From DASRCB01 sp035653295 (GTDB lineage: Bacteria; Acidobacteriota; Terriglobia; Bryobacterales; Bryobacteraceae): DNA of 16,162 nt. The translations under genes and the position numbers were made by a program. Positions within the stretch are counted from its first letter, which is position 1. Every line of letters starts with the position of its first letter. This document shows, one piece after another, positions 9,436-15,193 of this stretch. The stretch spans positions 1 to 16,162 of the forward strand of contig DASRCB010000389.1 of NCBI GenBank assembly GCA_035653295.1, given 5' to 3'. The notes under the pieces are model-generated. The model had not been told where the DNA came from. It made no database searches and saw only the letters and a program-made list of their open reading frames with translations.

Positions 9436-9465
9436 ATTGTGAAGGAACCGAATCGCCTACGTCAA
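9436..9465 (-). promoter_or_regulatory. Possible promoter of the kelch gene, nearly leaderless
   Basis: On the minus strand TTGACG (9460-9465) and CACAAT (9436-9441) are 18 bases apart. The -10-like box ends only 5 bases before the ATG at 9430. Transcription would start at or just inside the gene, which fits the absence of a Shine-Dalgarno sequence. This is a sequence match only. Confidence 0.28.
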
Positions 9466-9635
9466 TCGCCGATGCAAGGGGCGGAAAAAAGCGTCACTTG
9501 TCTGTTACGCGGCTCGCCCATGACGTTCGACACCGAACAAGTCCGGTTCGCTGTAAGGGCGCGCACTGCTTAAGACCGTGGCCGCCTCGCGGGGCATCGC
9601 GCCGTAACTCGCAATAGCCGAGTCGCGCGCGCGTT

Positions 9636-10442
9636 CTACTCCGGCTCGTGCCGGTGCACGTGCGGATGAGGATGCGGCATACCGGCGGCGTGCCGGTGCG
9701 CGTGTGGGCGGAGCAGGTTGGTGCGCTCCAGCAAAGGAAGATCGTGCAGCACGTCCAGAGGGGAAGCTTCAGCGGCAATACGCCCGTCCTCGAAAACGCA
9801 GCAACGGTCGGCGATCTCCTCGAGCGTGTCCATGTCATGGGTGGCGGTGATCACGGTTCTTCCGCTGTTTTTCCACGAGGCCAGCAGATTGACGATCTGG
9901 CCCTGGCTGCCGGGGTCGAGGCCCGCCGCGGGCTCATCGAGCAGCAACACCTCCGGCTGGAGAATCAGGACCGAGGCCAGAGCAACGCGCTTCTTTTCGC
10001 CGCCGGAGAGTCGGTGCGGCGCACGGTCGCGCAGGTGCGCTATGCCCATCTGCTCCAGCATTTCCTCGACGCAGCGGCGAATCTGAGCCTTTGGCCATCC
10101 GAGCTGGAGCGGACCGAAGGCGAGCTCGTCGTAAACCGCGGGATTGAACAGTTGGACGTCCGGATTCTGGAACACCAGGCCCACGCGCCTGCGGAAGCTG
10201 AAGAAGAAGGCGTCGTCGCGCAGCCGCTCGTCGGTGAGCGGCTCGCCGAAGAACGAAATCGAGCCGCGCTGTGGGAAGCAGAGTCCCGCAAGCAACCGAA
10301 GCAGCGTGGATTTACCGGAGCCGTTCGCGCCCAGCAGCGCGATCCGCTCACCGCGGCGGATGCGCAGGGAAATGGCGCCGAGCGCGCGCACGTCGTCGTA
10401 CGAATAACCCACCTCACGAGCTTCGAAGGCGAAATCGCTCAT
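9636..10442 (-). CDS. nikO: Nickel/cobalt ECF transporter ATP-binding protein with His-rich tail
   Basis: 268-residue ABC ATPase that would power uptake of Ni2+ or Co2+ through the membrane fusion protein encoded just upstream. Visible motifs are Walker A GANGSGKST (38-46), Q-loop Gln92 in VFQNPD, signature LSGGEKKR (145-152), Walker B VLLLDEP (165-171) and H-loop His202 in ATHD. The VFQNPDVQLF segment is characteristic of the CbiO/EcfA group. Residues 247-265 form a tail with eight His in alternating spacing (HAHRH, then HPHPHVHRH), which could bind metal or sense it on the cytoplasmic side; this is inference. The start ATG overlaps the stop of the upstream gene (ATGA), so translation is probably coupled. 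The metal cannot be decided from the ATPase alone, so cbiO is an equally valid name. Confidence 0.93.
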   Translation of the reverse strand: MSDFAFEAREVGYSYDDVRALGAISLRIRRGERIALLGANGSGKSTLLRLLAGLCFPQRGSISFFGEPLTDERLRDDAFFFSFRRRVGLVFQNPDVQLFNPAVYDELAFGPLQLGWPKAQIRRCVEEMLEQMGIAHLRDRAPHRLSGGEKKRVALASVLILQPEVLLLDEPAAGLDPGSQGQIVNLLASWKNSGRTVITATHDMDTLEEIADRCCVFEDGRIAAEASPLDVLHDLPLLERTNLLRPHAHRHAAGMPHPHPHVHRHEPE

Positions 10443-12355
10443 CGCCCCAGCCAGACGGCGGCCGCGGCCGCGGCCAGAAAACCGGCGCCGTACAGAAACT
10501 CACCGCCGCGCAGGCGGTCGTCACCGAGGGTGCGAATCTCGCCGCGAAAGCCGCGCGCCTGCATGGCGAGGTGAACTTCATTGCTGAGCTGGATGCTGCG
10601 GTTCAGCAGCACACCGGCGCTCGCCGCCGCCAGTCGCCTTCGCGCCGCGCCTTCCAGCGCGCCCACCAGACGCGCCTGTCTGGCCTGAAACATGTCCTCA
10701 GCCGCGCGGAGGAAGAGAAAGATGTAGCGCCATGTCATGCCGATCAAAGCGACTGCCACGAGCGGCGTGCGAAAGAAACGCAGGGCGCGCAGCAAATGGG
10801 TCCACAGGGTGCACAGAACGAGCAGGCAAGCGAACGTAGCCGCCGTGGCCGCGCGCAGGATGAGGAATGCAGCCGCTCGCAGGCCCTGTTCTGTTACAGC
10901 CCAATGCAGGACGGGCATGTGGGCCAACTGTGTCCCAGGGGTGAGGAAGACGGCGGGCGCGGCGAGCGCGCCGGTAAAGCCCAGCACGGCGAGCCAGACA
11001 CGGGTAGCGAGAAAGCCGATCGAAACCCGAGAGACGAGCGCCAGGAGCATGCCGAGGGCGAGCAGCGCGAGCAGAGCGTCCAGGCGGCGGACGCCGACGG
11101 CAGCCACGATGAGGGCGCCGAGACCGGCCAGGTTGACCCGCGCGTCTCGGCGCTGCAGGAACCCGTCGGCGCGGGCCATCTCGTCGGCGAACAGGGCGCG
11201 CTGTGCAGCCCGGACCAGAGTGTGGAGCGTCTTCTCGACGAAGCCTGTGCGGCGCGGCGGGCGCCGGCGAAACTCCGCTGGACGGAACCTGCCGAGAGCC
11301 CAGTTCAGGGCCAGCCCGCAGATGATGATTATGCCGACGCCCACCATGGCCGAGGCGAGATATCCGAAGGACGCGCTGCGGATGAATGCGGGTGAGTATC
11401 GGGACAGCGGCGCCGTCCAGAGCTTAGAAAGTCGCTCCAGGCCACGAGGAGCGTGGGCCGGCGCCTCGGTGTTGCGCGATGCCGCCTGAATCTCGCGCCG
11501 GGTAGTGCTGTTGGAGAAATCCTGCGGGCTCCACTCGCCCCACGCGTTCCCAACGGCGAGAATGCCCAGTGGCGTGAGAATGGTGAGGATCGCAATAGCG
11601 ATCCAGAACCTGCGAATGGATGGCCACAATGGCCGTTCGCGATCCGGGCGGGTTGGCTCGGCGGCATCGGGAGCGTCGGGCGCCGTGGCGCAGAGAAGCT
11701 GGGGATCGGCGCGCTGGAGCCAGGCCACGATTCCCGCCGCAATGACGAATTCCGCGAGGCCTGCGAAGGTGAGATGGCCGATCAGCATTGCTGGAATGGC
11801 CACGTGGAGCGGGTACGGCGCGTAAAGCGGCGCGCCCAGGGAGTCCCGGAACAGCATGGGCTGGATGCCGAATTCGATTGCGGCGCACAGGGCGGAGACG
11901 TTGATCGCGGTATAGCCCGCGAATCCTGCTCCGAGGACGCGCCGTGTGGAACCGATGGGCGCGCCACGGCAGGCAAGGCGGTACACGGCCCAGGCCACCA
12001 GCGATCCGGCGACTGCCATGTTGAAGCAGTTGGCGCCGATCGCAGTGATGCCGCCATCACCGAAGAACAGCGCCTGGATCACCAGAGCGACCGAAATGGC
12101 GCTCATCGCGGCCCACGGGCCAAGGACCACAGTGGCGATTCCGACACCGACGGCATGGCCCGTCGTGCCGCCCGGCAACGGCAGGTTGAACATCATCACC
12201 ACGAACGAGAATGCGGCGAAGATCGACAGCAGCGGGACCATGAGCGTATGCAGCGTGGCTCGGACCCGCTTGCCGGCTATGTACCAGAAGGGAGCCGCGG
12301 TTCCCCACAGGACTGCGCAGGTGGAGGGACTCAGGTATCCGTCCGGAATATGCAT
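10439..12355 (-). CDS. nikMNQ: Fused nickel/cobalt ECF transporter membrane protein NikM-NikN-NikQ
   Basis: 638 residues combining three proteins that are usually separate. Residues 1 to about 215 are NikM/CbiM, the substrate-binding subunit. It begins MHIPDGYLSP and has GGTTGH with His67; in NikM the N-terminal amine, His2 and His67 bind the metal. Residues about 245-355 are a NikN/PDGLE-type partner with two membrane spans around a TPLGILAVGNAWGEW segment and LERLSKLWTAPL. Residues about 372-638 are the coupling protein NikQ/CbiQ with several membrane spans and, near the end, QARQARLVG (557-565) and ARGFRG (600-605), which match the arginine-containing coupling motifs that dock on the ATPase. 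The start is chosen at 12355 because family function needs Met1-His2; an in-frame ATG 42 bases upstream would bury the metal site. No good Shine-Dalgarno precedes it. The PDGLE partner favours nickel over cobalt, but this is not certain. Confidence 0.92.
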   Translation of the reverse strand: MHIPDGYLSPSTCAVLWGTAAPFWYIAGKRVRATLHTLMVPLLSIFAAFSFVVMMFNLPLPGGTTGHAVGVGIATVVLGPWAAMSAISVALVIQALFFGDGGITAIGANCFNMAVAGSLVAWAVYRLACRGAPIGSTRRVLGAGFAGYTAINVSALCAAIEFGIQPMLFRDSLGAPLYAPYPLHVAIPAMLIGHLTFAGLAEFVIAAGIVAWLQRADPQLLCATAPDAPDAAEPTRPDRERPLWPSIRRFWIAIAILTILTPLGILAVGNAWGEWSPQDFSNSTTRREIQAASRNTEAPAHAPRGLERLSKLWTAPLSRYSPAFIRSASFGYLASAMVGVGIIIICGLALNWALGRFRPAEFRRRPPRRTGFVEKTLHTLVRAAQRALFADEMARADGFLQRRDARVNLAGLGALIVAAVGVRRLDALLALLALGMLLALVSRVSIGFLATRVWLAVLGFTGALAAPAVFLTPGTQLAHMPVLHWAVTEQGLRAAAFLILRAATAATFACLLVLCTLWTHLLRALRFFRTPLVAVALIGMTWRYIFLFLRAAEDMFQARQARLVGALEGAARRRLAAASAGVLLNRSIQLSNEVHLAMQARGFRGEIRTLGDDRLRGGEFLYGAGFLAAAAAAVWLGR

Positions 12356-12417
12356 TCTGTGTGAGGAGGGGTGTTCCGCCTGGGGGCAGAATACCACGTG
12401 TCCTCTTTAAATGCAGA

Positions 12418-12452
12418 ACGCCGGCCGCGCAGCCAAGGTGCGCGGCCGGCGT
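12418..12452 (-). terminator. Strong GC hairpin between the His-rich gene and nikMNQ
   Basis: A perfect 13-bp stem (12418-12430 with 12440-12452) and a 9-base loop lie 22 bases after the stop of the His-rich gene. On the minus strand it is followed by TTCTGCATTT, a weak T run. It could terminate, or attenuate, transcription between the His-rich gene and the transporter. Confidence 0.6.
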
Positions 12453-12474
12453 GGGTGAGCGTCTGCTTTATGCG

Positions 12475-12822
12475 TTAGTGATGGTGGTGATGTTCGCCGT
12501 GCTCATGCCATTCATGGCCATGTCCGCGCCAGCCGCGGTCGTGGTCCCAGTGGTCGTGGTCGTGGTCCCAGTGCCGATGACCGTAGTAACCGTAATAACC
12601 ATAACCGTAGGGATACGCGTATCCCGGCGCATACGAATACGCTGGATACGGCGCAACGTAGTAGTTCGAGTAGGGGGCATACGGGTAGGCGTAGCCGTAG
12701 GAGTATGCCGGATATGAGGGGCCTACGTAAACGCCCCAATGTACGTGCGCACTCGCTGGAACGGGGAAGAGAAGGATGAGCAGCGCCAGAACGGCGACTG
12801 GAATTCCTAATCGTTTCAGCAT
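12475..12822 (-). CDS. Small secreted Tyr/Pro-rich protein with His-rich C-terminus
   Basis: 115 residues. The signal peptide is clear (hydrophobic 7-22, cleavage likely after PASA at 25). The mature protein begins HVHWGVYVGP, has a low-complexity Tyr/Pro/Ala/Gly region (about 35-81), and ends in a segment (82-115) with 15 His mixed with Asp, Glu and Trp, closing with five His. Such a tail should bind Ni2+, Co2+, Zn2+ or Cu2+; this is chemistry-based inference. Tyr/Pro-rich secreted proteins of this kind are common and unnamed in related bacteria, but the long His tail and the place directly upstream of a nickel/cobalt importer on the same strand suggest a periplasmic or secreted metal-binding partner. 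The start is supported by AAAGGAAG about 10 bases upstream. A hairpin separates it from nikMNQ, so co-transcription would need read-through. Confidence 0.8.
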   Translation of the reverse strand: MLKRLGIPVAVLALLILLFPVPASAHVHWGVYVGPSYPAYSYGYAYPYAPYSNYYVAPYPAYSYAPGYAYPYGYGYYGYYGHRHWDHDHDHWDHDRGWRGHGHEWHEHGEHHHHH

Positions 12823-12865
12823 CTTTCAGCTTCCTTTCCGAGCCCTCGGGCCCTTCACTCTATTG

Positions 12866-12881
12866 GATGCCTGCCGGCATC
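12866..12881. promoter_or_regulatory. Inverted repeat in the divergent intergenic region
   Basis: GATGCC-TGCC-GGCATC, a 6-bp inverted repeat, lies between the divergent His-rich gene and small secreted protein gene. It could be an operator, but no known regulator box matches. Confidence 0.25.
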
Positions 12882-12903
12882 GAGCGTCGCCCGAAATACA
12901 GAG

Positions 12904-12931
12904 TTCCCGGCATAATCGGGCAGGCCGGGAA
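12904..12931. promoter_or_regulatory. 8-bp inverted repeat overlapping a -10-like box
   Basis: TTCCCGGC (12904-12911) and GCCGGGAA (12924-12931) are perfect inverted copies around a 12-base spacer. The sequence CATAAT (12911-12916) falls inside it, 32 bases before the ATG at 12948. This is a candidate repressor site or leader hairpin for the 62-residue gene. Confidence 0.35.
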
Positions 12932-12947
12932 TGCCGATAGTGACAGC

Positions 12948-13136
12948 ATGACGAGCACACGTGTGCTGATGATCTTCGGCTTGCTGCTGGCGTCGGCGGG
13001 CGTTGGGGAAGCAAAATTCCACCTGTTTAAGAAGCACGCTCCCAGGACTGCTCCGGGTGGCCAGATCCTGCATCACTACAAAGCGCCGAAGGCCCCAAAG
13101 CACAAGCCGCACACGGCAGCACACGAAGGCTATTGA
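12948..13136 (+). CDS. Small secreted basic protein of 62 residues
   Basis: The start at 12948 gives a clean signal peptide MTSTRVLMIFGLLLASAGVG-EA and a mature chain of about 40 residues starting KFHLFKKH. The mature chain is rich in Lys, His, Pro and Ala (HHYKAPKAPKHKPH). A longer in-frame start at 12867 would place a charged, non-signal sequence in front and is rejected. I recall short secreted proteins with a KFHLFKKH-like start in Acidobacteria but know no function. It contains seven His and is divergent from the His-rich gene across 125 bases, so a link to metals is possible but unproven. The ribosome binding site is weak. Confidence 0.6.
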   Translation: MTSTRVLMIFGLLLASAGVGEAKFHLFKKHAPRTAPGGQILHHYKAPKAPKHKPHTAAHEGY

Positions 13137-13173
13137 GCGCGGGCGCACCGCGGGGCCGAGGGTCCTGCGGCTC

Positions 13174-13185
13174 CTTCCGTACATT
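13174..13185. repeat. CTTCCGTACATT repeat, distal copy
   Basis: This exact 12-mer recurs at 15024-15035, where its core is duplicated in tandem. It lies in the 134-base gap between two converging genes. Confidence 0.35.
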
Positions 13186-13270
13186 CTCCTAGTCATCGAC
13201 GGGACGGGTACCCTCAACCGCGAACACGGCGCTCAACGGCTCAGGCTGCACTGCCGCATAACGCCACACG

Positions 13271-13810
13271 CTATGGTGCTTTGATGACCGCGCCATTCAG
13301 CGCGGACAGCTCATCCCTCGCCAATTCGTAATGGCTCGTCCGAACCTTTCGCCCGTTCACCAGCGAAAAATAGGAGTACGTGTTCGGTGTATCACCGGCC
13401 CCACCCCTCGTGACCATGTACAGATCACTCGTGACGACATCACCACGTTCTCCAGGCTCGGCAAACTTCCAGCTGGATGTCGGGCCGTCTATGGTCTCGA
13501 CAGTCACTGTCGCTGACGGCGGTCCCTCTACACCCCAATCCTCATCTCGCTCGAAAAACTCTCGCAGCACGACGCCGCGCTCGACTCCCGTGCTGGTTAT
13601 GACATCGACGACCGTAAAGCGGTTATTGCGTGTGACATAGTGCAGGCCGGTGCGCTTGTTCATAATTGCAACGGTAGAAACGGCAGAGTGGCGATCCGAC
13701 GGCAAGCTGACCCCGGCGGCGCCCTCAAGGACCAGAAATTCTGCAACGAGGGCAACGACGGTTATGAGCGTCGTGGTCATTGCATGCCGGGAACGAATGT
13801 TCCTGAGCAT
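13271..13810 (-). CDS. Hypothetical secreted or membrane-anchored protein
   Basis: 179 residues with no family I recognise. The first 10 residues are basic (MLRNIRSRHA), followed by a hydrophobic segment (about 11-29) that is a signal peptide or single anchor. The rest is soluble and charged, with likely beta strands such as HYVTRNNRFTVVDVITS and TVTVETIDGPTSSWKFAEPG; a Thr/Val-rich pattern and a YSYFSLVNGRKV stretch suggest an all-beta fold. No Cys pairs or catalytic motif stand out. The start is well supported by an AAGGAGG Shine-Dalgarno ending three bases before the ATG, the best ribosome binding site in the window. It may form a transcription unit with the DUF5076 gene 90 bases upstream on the same strand. 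Confidence 0.65.
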   Translation of the reverse strand: MLRNIRSRHAMTTTLITVVALVAEFLVLEGAAGVSLPSDRHSAVSTVAIMNKRTGLHYVTRNNRFTVVDVITSTGVERGVVLREFFERDEDWGVEGPPSATVTVETIDGPTSSWKFAEPGERGDVVTSDLYMVTRGGAGDTPNTYSYFSLVNGRKVRTSHYELARDELSALNGAVIKAP

Positions 13811-13900
13811 TGTCCTCCTTCACGCGTTTACTCTTACATCCGCCGCACGGCGCCGAACGCCGACCACCGACAGGACCGACAGGCGGCGGCCTCGGATGCA

Positions 13901-14206
13901 TCAAAAGTGTCCGGTGGGCTGGTCTGTAGGGTTATCCAGTTCGGCTGCGAACAATTCCCTGATTCGTCCAATCGTGGTCGCGGGATCAGTGCCATGTAGG
14001 TCCCTTACGGCATTGGCAACATGCCGCGCCACGTCCGCCAGTACAATCCCCCAGTTTCCAGCTTCTGGCCAGGTCTCCGGGCGTAGCGCACACACCAGGC
14101 CGCCATTTGCGACCCACGCTCGTAACACCTCTCGGGATTTCGGATCTGCTTCGATTTCTGACGGAATGGCCAGGTCCCGATCCGTCCTGCTTTTCTTGTT
14201 GAACAC
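13901..14206 (-). CDS. DUF5076 domain-containing protein
   Basis: 101 residues, the usual length for DUF5076 proteins as I remember them. Features matching that family are an N-terminal IPSEIEADPKSREVLRAW, a GGLVCALRPETWPEAGNWG stretch, VLADVARHVANA, and a final IRELFAAELDNPTD. Its biochemical role is not known. The start codon is GTG: an in-frame stop lies three codons upstream, so there is no other upstream choice. No clear Shine-Dalgarno is seen. It sits directly downstream of a decayed recombinase on the same strand. Confidence 0.75.
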   Translation of the reverse strand: MFNKKSRTDRDLAIPSEIEADPKSREVLRAWVANGGLVCALRPETWPEAGNWGIVLADVARHVANAVRDLHGTDPATTIGRIRELFAAELDNPTDQPTGHF

Positions 14207-14239
14207 GAGGCCATTCTATAGCTGCTAATTCGGAGCGGC

Positions 14240-14560
14240 CATGTCCTGCCGTCGCCTTCACAATACGCATCGCCGTCGCCGCACTCAAGCCAGTGGACTA
14301 CCGCAATCTCCCGCAGGCCCATCCCCTCCGCTGCCATCCGGCGCACGGCATCGCGGTCCGCTACGAGCTTAGGCCGCCCGAGGTGCTCCGTGTGGCCTGC
14401 CGCCGGAGCTTCGCCACGGCCGCCAGTGCCCCGTCTGACCGGCGCACCCGCTCCTGTTTCGCTATGACCGCGAGAATGGCGAGAACGGCGTCTTTGAACA
14501 GCCCGCACGAGTCGTGGTATTCCTCCGTGTACCTGGCGGACAGTTCCCAACACACATCGC
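14240..14560 (-). pseudogene. Serine recombinase (resolvase family) remnant, frameshifted
   Basis: Three pieces on the minus strand read in order as the end of a resolvase-type recombinase. About 14555-14397 encodes YTEEYHDSCGLFKDAVLAIL and AVIAKQERVR, the end of the catalytic domain with its long helix. About 14382-14300 encodes LGRPKLVADRDAVRRMAAEG and then MGLREIA, the GRP hinge and start of the helix-turn-helix, in another frame. About 14288-14250 encodes SAATAMRIVKA, the recognition helix, back in the first frame. The usual S-E-R-T has become S-D-G-A. No N-terminal catalytic domain with its serine is found upstream. Two compensating frameshifts and the missing N-terminus mark it as dead. 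Exact ends are uncertain. Confidence 0.75.
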
Positions 14561-14746
14561 CGCCATTCGAGTATGTTCCGTTGAGCGAGCCGAACCATTT
14601 CGTTATCCCGGCGCGGGTGGATCGCGCAACAGCGGAGGGCGACCGAGCCCGAGAGTACGACCCGACACGGCCGACAAAGGGATGGAGAACTCCCTGGCGC
14701 AAGCTAACGACAGGCGGGTCTGAAGGGCCTACGCGGCAACGATCTA

Positions 14747-14767
14747 CGCCGTAACTCGATTACGGCG
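14747..14767. repeat. Perfect 8-bp inverted repeat with 5-base loop
   Basis: CGCCGTAA (14747-14754) and TTACGGCG (14760-14767) flank CTCGA. There is no T run after it on either strand, so it is more like a protein-binding site or a short hairpin than a terminator. Confidence 0.4.
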
Positions 14768-15023
14768 GATGCCGAGATTGGACGCCTCAGTCGGTCTTGA
14801 CGCGCAAGCGGGCCATCTCTCGAAGCGCACGCACGTCGGACCACTACACATTCGGAACGGGCGCCGCGGAAAGCGGCTGACGAGCTTGCGACGGGCGAGA
14901 GCGTTGACGTCGAGCCGAGGCCAGGGCCACGGGCGAGATGCGCGAGCCTCTGATAGCCTAGTCACATGCCGACAGCCTGGAACGGTACGGAGTCGAGCCG
15001 AACGAGGCTGCGTGTCGCGGAGG

Positions 15024-15047
15024 CTTCCGTACATTTTTCCGTACATT
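15024..15047. repeat. Tandem TTCCGTACATT repeat near the tRNA and integrase
   Basis: TTCCGTACATT occurs at 15025-15035 and again at 15037-15047, a period of 12 bases, 51 bases before the tRNA. A third exact copy is at 13175-13185. Spaced direct repeats beside a tyrosine-recombinase gene may be arm-type or excisionase binding sites, or vestiges of an earlier insertion. Confidence 0.4.
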
Positions 15048-15097
15048 GCTCATAAGGCGTCACGGCATGTAGTCGTAAGCGTTCATTTATCAAGCAC

Positions 15098-15180
<83 letters not shown>

Positions 15181-15193
15181 AAAGGACTTAAGC

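Larger units (their letters stand above)
14703..15097. other. Intergenic region without a credible gene
   Basis: 395 bases between the recombinase remnant and the tRNA. I looked for the missing recombinase catalytic domain on the minus strand and found no convincing piece. It holds an 8-bp inverted repeat (14747-14767) and a tandem 12-base repeat (15024-15047), and must carry the tRNA promoter. Confidence 0.55.

Noticed and set aside
9600..9611. Shared 12-mer CGCCGTAACTCG at 9600 and 14747
   Set aside because: Several chance 12-base matches are expected in a window of this size with high GC, and the contexts are unrelated.
9607..9623. ACTCG/CGAGT hairpin after the ATPase gene as a terminator
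   Set aside because: The stem is only 5 bp and no T run follows, so it is too weak to call.
12356..12397. Longer NikM start with 14 extra residues
   Set aside because: It would bury the Met1-His2 metal site that defines the family, and there is no ribosome binding site to support it.
12356..12474. Cobalamin riboswitch or NikR box before the importer
   Set aside because: No B12-box-like sequence and no GTATGA/TCATAC pair is present; only a simple hairpin is seen.
12867..12947. Upstream in-frame start of the small basic protein
   Set aside because: The added 27 residues are charged and would spoil the signal peptide; they also overlap the inverted repeats of the divergent promoter region.
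14744..15046. 100-residue minus-strand frame upstream of the recombinase remnant as its missing catalytic domain
   Set aside because: The translation is Arg/Pro-rich and has no Y-x-R-V-S or other catalytic-domain motif of serine recombinases.
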